In this document: positions 1 to 8,231 of the stretch, piece after piece
Layout: every line of letters begins with the position of its first letter
Numbering within the stretch: the stretch's first letter is position 1
Assembly (NCBI GenBank): GCA_004357385.1
Contig: SMWF01000078.1
Coordinates: forward strand, 1 to 64,000
From: Gammaproteobacteria bacterium
Lineage (GTDB): Bacteria; Pseudomonadota; Gammaproteobacteria; Pseudomonadales; Azotimanducaceae
DNA: 64,000 nucleotides
Direction: 5' to 3'
The notes under the pieces: model-generated
The model's database searches: none
The model's input: the letters and a program-made list of their open reading frames with translations, nothing else
Told to the model about the DNA's origin: nothing
Translations under genes and position numbers: made by a program

Positions 1-213
1 GCCCTCGGCGTGGAGCAGGGCACGCTCGCGCCGCGCCCGATCCTGAGACGTCACGTACAGGCGCTGCCCGTTGCGAAACTCGTGCTCGGTGCTGATGTGC
101 TCGCCACGAAACGGCGTGTTGTGCAGCACACGACCATCGCCCAGCGCGATGCCCTTGTGCATCACGAAACCTTTACGTCGCGAGACGATGTCGCCTGGAA
201 GATAGCTGCTCAT
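1..213 (-). CDS. LRAT/NlpC-P60-like domain protein, N-terminal part (cut by window edge)
   Basis: The gene enters from the left edge, so only about 71 N-terminal residues are visible. They begin with PGD, then a basic stretch, then HKGIALGDGRVLHN and a further His. A His followed by G-I-A-x-G-D-G-x-V-L-H is the look of the lecithin:retinol-acyltransferase-like branch of the NlpC/P60 thiol acyltransferase/peptidase fold, where the first His pairs with a downstream catalytic Cys. That Cys lies outside the window, so activity cannot be judged. An in-frame ATG at 225 would add four residues; neither start has a clear ribosome site. Confidence 0.55.
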   Translation of the reverse strand, partial: MSSYLPGDIVSRRKGFVMHKGIALGDGRVLHNTPFRGEHISTEHEFRNGQRLYVTSQDRARRERALLHAEG

Positions 214-342
214 CTGGAAATCCATATCAGTTCAACGTACCGCATACACTGGAGCATGCACAAAGCATTCCAGTTATACATCATTGATTTTATTGAACTA
301 TTTACGTCGTCCGTCGGTCAATTCGACCATGTATTGGCGAAA

Positions 343-684
343 TCAACGACTCACGTTGAGCATGAACCGAACCGTTGCAGCCAATTCCTCGTCGCTGCAC
401 TGCATGCACATTCCGCGAGGCGGCATGCCGGGCGGAATGCCCTGGATGGTGCTCTCGATCAGCGCATCCTCACCCTTTTCAATCCGAGGTGCCCAGGCCG
501 CCATATCGCCCATCCGCGGCGCACCCGCCGCACCCGAGGCATGGCACGAAAAACAGAACCGCTGATAAGTGAGCTGACCCGGCAGCTTTTCCGGCTTCAC
601 GCGTGCTTGCCGGTCGTCACTGGTGTTGCCGTCACCACAGCCCGCCAGCAACATCCAACAAACGAGCATCCATCTCACCTTCAA
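343..684 (-). CDS. Cytochrome c5-like monoheme lipoprotein
   Basis: 113 aa. The N-terminus is a short lipoprotein signal ending in LLAGC (Cys16 would be lipidated), so the protein should be membrane-anchored on the periplasmic side. The heme site is CFSCH (Cys44, Cys47, His48). The MPPRG segment (Met87) supplies a likely axial Met. The CMQC pair followed by SDEEL (Cys93/Cys96) is the extra disulfide signature of the cytochrome c5 family, small electron carriers feeding terminal oxidases or reductases. The start is a TTG overlapping the stop of the upstream amidase gene (TTGA), implying translational coupling. Confidence 0.85.
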   Translation of the reverse strand: MKVRWMLVCWMLLAGCGDGNTSDDRQARVKPEKLPGQLTYQRFCFSCHASGAAGAPRMGDMAAWAPRIEKGEDALIESTIQGIPPGMPPRGMCMQCSDEELAATVRFMLNVSR

Positions 685-1472
685 ACCGAGCTCTCCCAGG
701 TTTCGATTTCAAACTGATCGGCGTCGCGCCACGCCGGAAACGCGTCACGATGATCACGCAGGGCGACGGGATCGAGGCTCAAGGTCGCCACCTGAGCCTC
801 GTCACCCAGCTCGACGAGCGCATTGCCGAGAAAGTCGTAAGCACAGCTGTCGCCCGCGTAGCTGATCTGGTTGCCGTCGACCCCGGTGCGGTTGACGCCC
901 ACCGAGTAGCTCAGGTTTTCAATCGCCCGCGCCTTGAGCAGCGTTTGCCATGCAATGCGCCGGGCCGCCGGCCAGTTGGCAACGCACAACAACACGTCGT
1001 ACGCGTCCACGTTGCGCAACCAGACCGGAAAGCGTAGGTCGTAACAAACCAGCGGCAGAATGCGCCAACCGTCGAGTTCCAACACCGGTCGCGCCTGGCC
1101 TTCCCGGTAGTGCTGGTGTTCATCGGCCATGCGGAACAGATGGCGTTTGTCGTAATGCGTGATCGAGCCGTCCGGCCGGGCCCAGATGAACCGATTGTAA
1201 TACGCACCCTTCTCTTCGATCACCACGCTGCCGCACAGTATCTGGGCGCGTTGCGCGGCCCGTTCGCGCATCCACCCCACGGTCGGACCGTCCATGGGTT
1301 CCGCCACTTCGCGCGATGCCATGGTGAAGCCCGTGGAGAACATTTCGGGGAGCACCAGTACATCCGACTCACGCGACACGCCGTCGAACAACCCATCGAA
1401 CAATGCACGGTTGGCCGCCGGATCGTGCCAGTGGGTGGCGCACTGAAACAGACTCAACGTCAGAGCTTGCAC
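681..1472 (-). CDS. Omega-amidase, nitrilase superfamily (YafV-like)
   Basis: 263 aa, full length for the family. The carbon-nitrogen hydrolase triad is visible: Glu43 in LPEMFSTGF, Lys109 in YDKRHLF and Cys143 in LVCYDLRFPVW. The RFPVW context is characteristic of the YafV/Nit2 omega-amidases, which hydrolyse 2-oxoglutaramate and 2-oxosuccinamate left by glutamine-dependent transaminases. Its gene overlaps by 13 nt the aminotransferase gene upstream, which fits that pairing: the transaminase makes the keto-acid amide and this enzyme removes it. Confidence 0.88.
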   Translation of the reverse strand: MQALTLSLFQCATHWHDPAANRALFDGLFDGVSRESDVLVLPEMFSTGFTMASREVAEPMDGPTVGWMRERAAQRAQILCGSVVIEEKGAYYNRFIWARPDGSITHYDKRHLFRMADEHQHYREGQARPVLELDGWRILPLVCYDLRFPVWLRNVDAYDVLLCVANWPAARRIAWQTLLKARAIENLSYSVGVNRTGVDGNQISYAGDSCAYDFLGNALVELGDEAQVATLSLDPVALRDHRDAFPAWRDADQFEIETWESSV

Positions 1473-2614
1473 AGGATCTCCGCCGCCTTCGCAAGCGTGG
1501 CATCGTCCTTGGCGAAGCAGAAACGCAATACCTTGAGGTCTCGCTGTTCCTCCGGTGATGAATAGAACACCGAAATAGGAATGGACGCGACCCCGGCTTC
1601 CATAGTCAGCCGACGGGCGAGGTCTACGTCGGCTTCGTTACTGATCGCCCTGTAGTCCAGCAACTGAAAGTAGGTTCCGCCGCTCGGGCGGATACCGAAG
1701 CGGGAGCCATCCAACAGAGCGCAGAACAGGTCGCGTTTTCGTTGGTAGAAGTCCGGAAGCCCTAGCACATGCTGCGGGTGCGATGCCATATAGTCGGCAA
1801 GTCCATGCTGGATCGGGGTGTTCGATACGAAGTTTACGTACTGATGCACCTTGCGGAATTCTGTCATCAAGTCCTGGGGCGCAACACAGTAGCCCATCTT
1901 CCAACCCGTGGTGTGATAGGTCTTACCGAAGGACGACACGACCAGGCTGCGCTGGAACAGGTCCGGGTAGCGCAGCAGGCTCTGATGCGGCACGCCATCG
2001 AAGATGATGTGTTCATACACTTCGTCGGCCAGCAGGTAGATGTCCCGATCACCAAGCACCGACCGCAGCGCTTCGATATCGGCGCCCGTCCAGACACCCC
2101 CGCTGGGGTTGTGGGGCGTGTTGATGATGATCATCCGGGTCTTGTCGCTGAGGAGGTTCGCGACCCGATCCCAGTCCGGGGTGAACGTGGGCCTGAGCAA
2201 TGGGACGTGGCGGGTGATTCCACCGCACAGATCCACCGCCGGTTGATACGAGTCGTACACCGGGTCGAACACGATGACTTCGTCGCCTTCATGAACCAGC
2301 GCGGTGATCGCGCAGAACAACGCCACCGTCGCGCCCGAAGTGATGGTCACCTCGGACTCCGCGTCCACCTCGCAGTCGTACAGCGTGGCCACTTTCGTTG
2401 CGATCTGCTCGCGTAATTGCGGCAGCCCCGGCATCGGTGCGTACTGGTTGTAGCCATGGTTCAGATAGTAGGTGACACGCTCCAGCAACTCCGGCGGCCC
2501 GTCGAAGTCCGGATACCCCTGGGAAAGGTTGATCGCCCCGTGGTCCGCCGCCAGCTTGGACATGACGGTAAAGATGGTCGTGCCCACATCGGGCAGTTTG
2601 CTGGTCAACGGCAT
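1460..2614 (-). CDS. Methionine/glutamine-type class I aminotransferase (YbdL-like)
   Basis: 384 aa, PLP fold-type I. Visible landmarks are the NTPHNPSG loop (Asn169), LLADEVYEH (Asp197, Tyr200) and the PLP-binding Lys231 in SSFGKTYHTTGWKMGY. The sequence style (SQGYPDF, YNQYAPMPG) matches the YbdL/kynurenine-aminotransferase branch that transaminates 4-methylthio-2-oxobutyrate to methionine, the last step of methionine salvage. I chose ATG 2614 because the reading frame upstream of it runs through the divergent promoter and operator and does not resemble protein. It is co-transcribed with the omega-amidase and divergent from the regulator-ahcY operon, so it may share control by that operator. 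Confidence 0.87.
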   Translation of the reverse strand: MPLTSKLPDVGTTIFTVMSKLAADHGAINLSQGYPDFDGPPELLERVTYYLNHGYNQYAPMPGLPQLREQIATKVATLYDCEVDAESEVTITSGATVALFCAITALVHEGDEVIVFDPVYDSYQPAVDLCGGITRHVPLLRPTFTPDWDRVANLLSDKTRMIIINTPHNPSGGVWTGADIEALRSVLGDRDIYLLADEVYEHIIFDGVPHQSLLRYPDLFQRSLVVSSFGKTYHTTGWKMGYCVAPQDLMTEFRKVHQYVNFVSNTPIQHGLADYMASHPQHVLGLPDFYQRKRDLFCALLDGSRFGIRPSGGTYFQLLDYRAISNEADVDLARRLTMEAGVASIPISVFYSSPEEQRDLKVLRFCFAKDDATLAKAAEILCKL

Positions 2615-2647
2615 CGCGCGGATCTTCCCCGATTCACGGCCACTACA

Positions 2648-2671
2648 CAATATCAATATATTTTGATATTG
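2648..2671. promoter_or_regulatory. Palindromic operator between methionine aminotransferase and ArsR-methyltransferase/ahcY
   Basis: A perfect 9-bp inverted repeat, CAATATCAA and TTGATATTG, separated by 6 AT-only bases, lies in the AT-rich gap between divergent genes. Its size and symmetry suit a dimeric winged-helix repressor of the ArsR family, and the adjacent plus-strand gene encodes one. It overlaps the predicted -35 box of that gene, so binding should repress both the regulator-ahcY operon and possibly the divergent aminotransferase. The binding partner is an inference. Confidence 0.65.
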
Positions 2672-2691
2672 TTTTCCGCCCCTGTTAGCAT
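2663..2691 (+). promoter_or_regulatory. Sigma70-like promoter of regulator-ahcY operon
   Basis: TTGATA (2663-2668), a 17-bp spacer and TAGCAT (2686-2691) form a reasonable -35/-10 pair 28 bp before the ATG at 2719. The -35 box lies in the right half of the palindrome, the classical arrangement for repression. Confidence 0.45.
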
Positions 2692-2718
2692 GCGCCTCCG
2701 TCGGCTGAACCACCAGAG

Positions 2719-3678
2719 ATGGCAACGCCCGCAATCGACATCCCCCAGGAATTCACCGCTATTTCAAAGGCGGTGGCGGATCCGTTGCGTACGTCAATAC
2801 TACGGGCGCTGGCACGGGACTCCTTCGGGGTGCTCGAGCTGTGCCGGGTGTTCGACGTGGCTCAACCCGCGCTCAGCCATCACCTGAAGTTGCTGCTGAA
2901 TGCGCGTCTCGTGGCCAAGCGTCGAGAAGGAAACAGCATCTATTACCGGCGCTCCGCGACTCGCCCGGTGGGCTTGAGCAACTACGTAGCGACCATATTC
3001 GAGACCCTGGACGGGCTGCCGCCAGACCCGCTCCTGGAAATTGGCATCGCCAGGGTGCACCGCGAACGAAGCCGTTCCTCCGAGGCTTTTTTCGCCGACA
3101 ACGCCAAGCGCTTCCAGAATCAGCAGGCCCTCATCTGCGAACCCGCAACGTATGCCGACGCGGCCGTCGAGCTGCTGGACGATCTCCCGCGCGCCGCGCG
3201 CGTACTCGAAGTCGGCCCCGGTGACGGCGATCTGCTGATTCGGCTCGCGGCCCGATGCAATCACGTACACGCGATCGACAACGTACCGGCGATGCTCCAA
3301 CGTGCCCGAGAACGCATCGCCGCCGAAGCGCTCGGCAACGTCACATTGGAACTGGCGGACTTCGCCTCGCACGAGCGCGCCGATTACCAACTCATTGTCG
3401 CCGGGATGGTGGTGCACCACGCGCCGTCTCCGGCAGCGTTCTTCCAACACGCAGCCCAGCAATTGCTCGACGACGGAGCACTGTTGGTGATCGAGCTCTG
3501 CGAGCACGATCAGGACTGGGTCAAGGACGCCTGCGGCGACCTGTGGTTGGGATTCGAACCCGATCAGCTGGACGATTGGGCAAACCACGCCGGGCTGGTT
3601 TCCGGCGCGAGCCAGTACCTCGCGCAACGCAACGGTTTCCGAATTCAACTACGCAAGTACTACAAGTCTATCCATTAG
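2719..3678 (+). CDS. ArsR-family regulator fused to SAM-dependent methyltransferase
   Basis: 319 aa in two parts. Residues about 10-90 are an ArsR-type winged helix ([11 protein letters not shown], then [12 protein letters not shown] as recognition helix and a GNSIYYRR wing). Residues about 150-310 are a class I methyltransferase fold with motif [11 protein letters not shown] near 162-170. Such fusions next to SAM-cycle genes are thought to sense SAM or S-adenosylhomocysteine. The gene sits 11 nt upstream of ahcY and next to a palindrome, so it most likely autoregulates and controls S-adenosylhomocysteine clearance, as SahR-type regulators do. Whether the methyltransferase part is catalytic or only a ligand sensor cannot be told from sequence. 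Confidence 0.85.
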   Translation: MATPAIDIPQEFTAISKAVADPLRTSILRALARDSFGVLELCRVFDVAQPALSHHLKLLLNARLVAKRREGNSIYYRRSATRPVGLSNYVATIFETLDGLPPDPLLEIGIARVHRERSRSSEAFFADNAKRFQNQQALICEPATYADAAVELLDDLPRAARVLEVGPGDGDLLIRLAARCNHVHAIDNVPAMLQRARERIAAEALGNVTLELADFASHERADYQLIVAGMVVHHAPSPAAFFQHAAQQLLDDGALLVIELCEHDQDWVKDACGDLWLGFEPDQLDDWANHAGLVSGASQYLAQRNGFRIQLRKYYKSIH

Positions 3679-3689
3679 AAGGAGCCCTC

Positions 3690-5057
3690 ATGGCCCAACA
3701 GGACTACAAAGTCGCCGATATCGAGTTGGCCGAATTCGGCCGCAAGGAAATCCGTCTGGCGGAAGCCGAGATGCCCGCATTGATGTCACTGCGCCGTAAG
3801 TACAAGGGTGAGCAGCCCCTGGCGGGTGCGAAGATCATCGGTTGCATCCACATGACCGTGCAGACTGCGGTGCTGATCGAAACGCTAAGCGAACTCGGTG
3901 CCGAGGTCCGCTGGTCGTCGTGCAACATCTTCTCGACGCAGGATCACGCCGCTGCCGCGACGGCCGCCAGCGGCGTACCGGTGTTCGCCTGGAAAGGCGA
4001 AACCGATGAAGAGTACGAGTGGTGTCTGGAGCAGACGATCCTGAAGGACGGCAAACCGTGGGATGCCAACCTGCTGCTGGACGACGGCGGTGATCTGACC
4101 CTGATGATTCACCAGAAGTATCCCGAGATGCTCGAACGCATTCACGGCATCAGCGAAGAGACCACCACGGGAGTGCATCGCCTCTACGAGATGATGGCCG
4201 AGGATGAACTGAAGGTACCGGTCGTCAACGTCAACGATTCGGTGACGAAATCGAAAAACGACAACCGCTACGGCTGCCGGCACAGCCTGAACGACGCCAT
4301 CAAGCGCGGCACTGACATGCTGCTGGCCGGCAAGCGTGCGCTGGTGATCGGCTATGGCGACGTCGGCAAGGGATCGTGTCAGAGCCTGCGCCAGGAAAGC
4401 ATGATCGTGCGCGTGGTCGAGATCGACCCCATCTGTGCCATGCAGGCGTGCATGGACGGCTTTGAAGTGGTCTCGCCGTACCTCAACGGCGACAACACCG
4501 GTCGGATCGAGGACATCAATACGGTCCTCATGAGCGATACCGATCTGCTGGTGACCTGCACCGGCAACACCAATGTCTGCGACAGCGCGATGCTGAACTC
4601 CATCAAGCGTGGCGCCGTGGTCTGCAACATCGGCCACTTCGACAACGAAATCGACACGGTTTACATGCGCGAAAACTGGCGCTGGGACAAGGTCAAGGAT
4701 CAGGTCCATCAGATCTTCCGCAGCGACGACCCAGGCGACTACGTGATTCTCCTCTCCGAAGGACGGCTGGTGAATCTCGGCAATGCCATGGGTCATCCGT
4801 CGCGGGTGATGGACGGTTCATTCGCCAATCAGGTGCTCGCGCAGATGCACCTCTTCGAGCAGGGCTGGGCCAACCAGCCGGAAAATCAGCGCGCGCCGAT
4901 CACCATCGAAGTATTGCCGAAAAAGCTCGACGAAGAAGTCGCGCAACTGATGGTCGAAGGCTTCGGGGGTACCATCACCCGCTTGACGCCGGATCAGGCA
5001 AGTTACATCAACGTCGAGCAGATCGGGCCGTTCAAGCCGGACAGGTACAAGTACTGA
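3690..5057 (+). CDS. ahcY: S-adenosylhomocysteine hydrolase
   Basis: 455 aa. It hydrolyses S-adenosylhomocysteine to adenosine and homocysteine in the cytoplasm, relieving product inhibition of methyltransferases. Diagnostic stretches are [30 protein letters not shown] and the NAD-binding GYGDVGKG, with the C-terminal tyrosine-rich tail (PDRYKY). The open frame continues far upstream through the regulator gene, but ATG 3690 has the AGAAGGAG ribosome site and matches the family N-terminus ([17 protein letters not shown]). Second gene of the operon after the ArsR-methyltransferase fusion. Confidence 0.98.
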   Translation: MAQQDYKVADIELAEFGRKEIRLAEAEMPALMSLRRKYKGEQPLAGAKIIGCIHMTVQTAVLIETLSELGAEVRWSSCNIFSTQDHAAAATAASGVPVFAWKGETDEEYEWCLEQTILKDGKPWDANLLLDDGGDLTLMIHQKYPEMLERIHGISEETTTGVHRLYEMMAEDELKVPVVNVNDSVTKSKNDNRYGCRHSLNDAIKRGTDMLLAGKRALVIGYGDVGKGSCQSLRQESMIVRVVEIDPICAMQACMDGFEVVSPYLNGDNTGRIEDINTVLMSDTDLLVTCTGNTNVCDSAMLNSIKRGAVVCNIGHFDNEIDTVYMRENWRWDKVKDQVHQIFRSDDPGDYVILLSEGRLVNLGNAMGHPSRVMDGSFANQVLAQMHLFEQGWANQPENQRAPITIEVLPKKLDEEVAQLMVEGFGGTITRLTPDQASYINVEQIGPFKPDRYKY

Positions 5058-5062
5058 GAACG

Positions 5063-5470
5063 ATGATCAGGGCGCTCTGTATCGCGGTTGCGGTGCTGGC
5101 AGTTGGCTTCGCCGCCACTACCTACGTGGCGCTGGAACTGACCGAGGTGGCGACGGTGGAGACCGCCAGCTCCGATAGGAGCGGGCCGCGTCAGACCCGC
5201 GTCTGGTACGTCCAGCACGGCGATGCGCTCTATCTGGAGGCCGGCCACCCCGACAATCCCTGGGTGCGCGATCTGGAGCACATGCGGAGGCTAGCGCTTT
5301 CGGGCGAAGACATCGGCGGTGAGTATCTATTCCAGCAGAGTTCGAGCGCAGCCGACCATGAACGAATCCGGAAGATGATGCGCGGTAAATACGGTTGGCG
5401 TGACTGGTGGATCGGGGTCGTGTTCGACACTTCGCGATCACGACTCATCAAGCTCGAGTCCGCGAAGTAA
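5063..5470 (+). CDS. Membrane-anchored small protein, possible split-barrel (PNPOx-like) fold
   Basis: 135 aa, starting 5 nt after the ahcY stop, so probably in the same transcript. Residues 5-27 form one hydrophobic segment (signal anchor or uncleaved signal). The rest has the pattern TRVWYVQHGDALYLEAGHPDNPW, a charged middle and a WWIGVVFD-x-SRSRLIKLE ending. That resembles small deazaflavin/FMN-binding split-barrel proteins such as DUF2255, but I recognise no catalytic motif. Function unknown. Confidence 0.6.
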   Translation: MIRALCIAVAVLAVGFAATTYVALELTEVATVETASSDRSGPRQTRVWYVQHGDALYLEAGHPDNPWVRDLEHMRRLALSGEDIGGEYLFQQSSSAADHERIRKMMRGKYGWRDWWIGVVFDTSRSRLIKLESAK

Positions 5471-5562
5471 ATCCTGCGGTTTCGGGCTTATTCTGGGGCT
5501 GTGGGTAGCTATGTTTCTTGGCTGAAGAACGGCAAACTTCGCTAGCATCACTGGGCTAGCGT

Positions 5563-5892
5563 ATGAAGGACTCCACACTTGAGATCCTCGCTCCTCTCCT
5601 AAGCGATCTGCGGGCATATTCTGTTCTTGATGAGGTTCGACCCGCTGCCTTTCACCTTGGTGGTCGAGACTTCGTCCACTTCCACGAAACGCCCCAAGGT
5701 CCAGTCGCGGATGTTCGACTTTCCAGGGGCCGCGTACACATGCCAGTATCAACAGATTCGGAACAGGCAGAACTTCTGGAGCGTATTGAACGCCAACTTT
5801 CTTCTCTTGAATCACATGGTATTCGCAGGCGCCACGGGAAAAGGGGGCCAGGCATGAACGAGATGGATAACAAGACGATGAAGCGGCGCTAG
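5563..5892 (+). CDS. Small hypothetical protein, DUF5519-like
   Basis: 109 aa, no signal peptide. The core HFHETPQGPVADVRLSRGRV followed by an acidic helix (SEQAELLERIERQL) recalls the short DUF5519/'luciferase-like' family, whose role is unknown. The last 25 residues are basic and low in pattern. It is the first of a run of small orphan genes (5.5-8.7 kb) with less regular codon usage than the surrounding genes. Confidence 0.5.
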   Translation: MKDSTLEILAPLLSDLRAYSVLDEVRPAAFHLGGRDFVHFHETPQGPVADVRLSRGRVHMPVSTDSEQAELLERIERQLSSLESHGIRRRHGKRGPGMNEMDNKTMKRR

Positions 5893-5902
5893 GGTCTCTC
5901 CG

Positions 5903-6208
5903 ATGACCTACCGAGTTGAAATACGCTACTGCACCAAGTGCAAATGGTTGCTTCGATCTGCATGGATGGCACAAGAACTACTTTCCACATTTGAGGATGA
6001 CATTTCCGAAGTAGCCCTGGTACCAGGCGCCAACGCCGTATTCGAGATCAAAATCAATGGTAGTTTAATCTGGTCGCGCGAAAAGGATGGGGGCTTCCCT
6101 GAGATCAAGGTTCTCAAATCGCTCGTCCGGGATGTCGTGGCACCCAACAAGGATCTTGGCCACATAGACCGCAAGTTGGCGGAGTCTGGGAACGAAAACG
6201 ATGCCTAG
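5903..6208 (+). CDS. SelT/SelW/SelH (Rdx) family redox protein, Cys form
   Basis: 101 aa. The N-terminal RVEIRYCTKCKWLLR carries the Rdx redox motif C-T-K-C, where selenoprotein members have Sec in the second position. WMAQELLSTF, the VPG segment, and the C-terminal GGFPEIKVLKSLVRD with DLGH complete the family signature. The fold is thioredoxin-like; members are small thiol oxidoreductases of uncertain substrate. A different protein in this window (13508) appears to use Sec. Confidence 0.85.
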   Translation: MTYRVEIRYCTKCKWLLRSAWMAQELLSTFEDDISEVALVPGANAVFEIKINGSLIWSREKDGGFPEIKVLKSLVRDVVAPNKDLGHIDRKLAESGNENDA

Positions 6209-6287
6209 GCTCGACACGACGACGTAGCGGACAGAAGGGAACGGAACTGCTTGCTTGGCACGCGACTGCGGAACATGGGCATCAAAC

Positions 6288-6485
6288 GTGAAGATCGGAT
6301 CGATTGTCATCCACCGCACGAATTCGACAGAATGCTCGAATTCTGGCAACAGACCCTTCACTGAGGTAGATAGGCTCATCGACTTGGGAGCGAACCGGGA
6401 TCCGTGGAGGTACCCACCGGATGCAGACTTCATGGTGTTGGAGGATCCGGGCGGCAACCTCTTCTGGGTGGTGCAGAAATCCTAG
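6288..6485 (+). pseudogene. Decayed VOC (glyoxalase-like) gene
   Basis: The start (GTG 6288, VKIGSIVIH) and the end (WRYPPDADFMVLEDPGGNLFWVVQK) are recognisable as the two ends of a VOC-superfamily metalloenzyme. After codon 9 the expected continuation HEFDRMLEFWQQTLH is present but in a different frame, implying a 1-nt deletion; about 60 central codons are then missing before the frame is restored near EVDRLIDLGA. The product cannot fold as a VOC protein. No promoter seen. Confidence 0.75.
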
Positions 6486-6497
6486 ACGGAGGTATAC

Positions 6498-6851
6498 ATG
6501 AACAGAGATGAAATGGTTTCCGTTGCTGAAAGCTACATCACGGGACTTGGCTCGGGAGATTTCTCGGACGTGCCGTTCGCCGAGGACGTTTCCTACGAAA
6601 GCCCACTTACTCCGAGACTCCAAGGCCGGGAGGCAATCGATTTTCTCTCTGGGCTGTTCCCGCTGATGCGAGGTTCCGAGATTCTTCAGCACATCGTCGA
6701 AGGAGAATACATCGCCTCGCTGTTCATTCTCCATACGCCGAACGGGAAAACGCACGTATTCGATAAATTCCGTGTTGTCCAAGGCAAGCTGAAGGAAATA
6801 AATCCATACTACGATCCCACGGTCCTAAATGAAGCCGTTCGATCGCTATGA
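6498..6851 (+). CDS. SnoaL-like / NTF2-fold protein
   Basis: 117 aa. The N-terminal helix (VAESYITGLGSGDFSDVPFAEDVSY), the central LQGREAIDFLSGLFPLM and the ending KLKEINPYYDPT match the cone-shaped alpha+beta barrel of SnoaL-like and ketosteroid-isomerase-like proteins. Members act as isomerases, cyclases or ligand-binding proteins, so the substrate cannot be assigned. A GGAGG ribosome site precedes the ATG by 6-7 nt. Confidence 0.7.
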   Translation: MNRDEMVSVAESYITGLGSGDFSDVPFAEDVSYESPLTPRLQGREAIDFLSGLFPLMRGSEILQHIVEGEYIASLFILHTPNGKTHVFDKFRVVQGKLKEINPYYDPTVLNEAVRSL

Positions 6852-6858
6852 ATGGTTT

Positions 6859-6885
6859 GCCTAACAGTTCGTAACAGCGGACGCG
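6859..6885 (+). other. attC-like half site after SnoaL gene; no gene seen to 7088
   Basis: Just after the SnoaL stop, GCCTAAC (6859-6865, fitting RYYYAAC) is followed by AGTTCGTAACAGCGGACGC, which resembles the left arm of an integron cassette recombination site. No matching GTTRRRY right arm occurs in the next 200 bases, so at most it is a truncated site. The remaining interval to 7088 has no convincing coding pattern. Confidence 0.25.
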
Positions 6886-7088
6886 CCGTTGCAAACTCGC
6901 TGGGCAATACAACGCGATGGCTTCTACGCCTGCCGTGGTCTCAAAGGTCCAAGAACATCAGTCGCACGCATCCCTGTGCCAAACTCGAGCGAGCCCGATT
7001 GCGAGAGCGGCATACTACGTCCATCATCCGATCCGGACGATCCATCGAACTCCCCACCTGACCGTCACACCGACAAGGGGCACAGGCT

Positions 7089-7457
7089 ATGGCTCATCGA
7101 TCACGCGTTTGCGCAGTATTGTTCGACGTAGGCTCGGATTCCTACGAATCTGCTGCGCGGTTCTGGAGTGGCGCTCTGGGACGCACGCTCGCATTCGATC
7201 CGGATGAGAAATATACGGCGCTTCGCGGCGACCCGGACTACCTGATCCAGAATGCCGATCCCGGCCACGAGGGCGTCCACATCGACATCGAGACAGATGA
7301 CGTCGACGCAGAAGTAGCCAGGCTGGAGACACTGGGAGCTCGGAAACGCAACAAGGTCAAAGGCTGGTGGGTCATGATCGCGCCCGGTGGCAATCCGTTC
7401 TGCGTGGTACCCGTGCAAAGCAAAACCTGGCCCAAAGGCGCGCTCGAGTGGGAATAG
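7089..7457 (+). CDS. VOC family (glyoxalase/bleomycin-resistance-like) protein
   Basis: 122 aa, a two-module betaalphabetabetabeta VOC protein. Landmarks: FDVGSDSYESAARFWSGALG at the start (first module helix), VHIDIETDDVDAEVARLETLGA in the middle, and MIAPGGNPFCVVP, the usual C-terminal strand before the metal-ligand Glu position. Typical of small actinobacterial and proteobacterial VOC proteins with unknown small-molecule substrates. Intact, unlike the VOC remnant at 6288. Confidence 0.75.
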   Translation: MAHRSRVCAVLFDVGSDSYESAARFWSGALGRTLAFDPDEKYTALRGDPDYLIQNADPGHEGVHIDIETDDVDAEVARLETLGARKRNKVKGWWVMIAPGGNPFCVVPVQSKTWPKGALEWE

Positions 7458-7483
7458 GCAGTGGCGCTCGGGCGCATAGATAG

Positions 7484-7597
7484 TCATGGATTTTGCACGT
7501 GGCCCGCATTCACCAGTGTCTGTGTGGGTCCGTTCATCGGCAGTACATTCTTGCCGCCAACGTTGGTGCCGCGAAGCAGTGCAATCCAGGTAGTCAT
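7484..7597 (-). pseudogene. N-terminal remnant of a DUF1697 gene
   Basis: The 37-codon frame begins MTTWIALLRGTNVGGKNVLP, which is the conserved start of DUF1697 proteins (normally about 180 aa, opening with ALLRGINVGG). Coding similarity stops after about 30 residues (QTLVNAGHV) and a stop codon follows. The body of the gene is missing on both strands here. The rest of the 7458-7751 gap holds only a short tail-like frame (LDEIRKRMQQAS then stop, plus strand, about 7683-7724) and nothing else I can support. Confidence 0.6.
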
Positions 7598-7751
7598 TAG
7601 GTCCTCTATGGCGATCGACGAGCGATGGTGAACGACGATTCGCGTAATGTATGCCAACGGGGACTCACCGGCAGGATCTTTCGTTGGATGAGATCCGCAA
7701 GCGAATGCAGCAAGCGAGCTAAGGGGGTAACAACGTGCGTGTGACGCGACT

Positions 7752-8216
7752 ATGAAAGCAGCAATAGATCTAATGGAACTCGAATCGAAATCGGGCCAGC
7801 ACTTTCCTGAACCGTTCCGCAGTACCCTTGGGCCCTATGAAGGGAGAGCACTCGGGGACTATTTCGGCCTGACGCACTTCGGCGCGGCCGTGGACATCCT
7901 GCCCCCGAATTCTCAATCGGCGCTGCGCCATTGGCACACCAAGTCGGATGAGTTGGTCCTGATGCTCGAAGGCGAGCTGACCCTGATCACCGACGCTGGG
8001 GAAACGTTGCTCAAACCCGGGATGTGCGCCGGGTTCAAGGCGGGTGTGGACAATGGCCATCACCTGGTCAATCGTTCAACCTCGGCGGCAAAATTCTTAG
8101 TCATAGGAACGAGAATCACCGGCGATGAGGTTCACTACCCTGACGACGATTTTCAGTGGTTGGTTGAGAAAGACGGATCCTGGTGCGCGGCACGGAAAGA
8201 CGGAACCAGATACTGA
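7752..8216 (+). CDS. Single-domain cupin protein
   Basis: 154 aa. The cupin metal motifs are clear: motif 1 RHWHTKSDELVLMLEGELTL (two His, one Glu) and motif 2 PGMCAGFKAGVDNGHHLVN (the distal His). The fold is a small beta-barrel, likely binding Fe, Mn or Zn. The order and tail (DDDFQWLVEKDG) match uncharacterised cupins annotated as 'cupin domain-containing'. It is 15 nt upstream of the HEAT-repeat gene and may be co-transcribed. Confidence 0.8.
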   Translation: MKAAIDLMELESKSGQHFPEPFRSTLGPYEGRALGDYFGLTHFGAAVDILPPNSQSALRHWHTKSDELVLMLEGELTLITDAGETLLKPGMCAGFKAGVDNGHHLVNRSTSAAKFLVIGTRITGDEVHYPDDDFQWLVEKDGSWCAARKDGTRY

Positions 8217-8231
8217 ACCGGAGGTGCCTCG

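Noticed and set aside
3255-3689. 145-codon N-terminal extension of ahcY
   Set aside because: It runs through the regulator gene in another frame and has no AHCY similarity; ATG 3690 has a proper ribosome site.
6859-7010. Complete integron attC site
   Set aside because: Only the left arm is recognisable; no GTTRRRY core within range.
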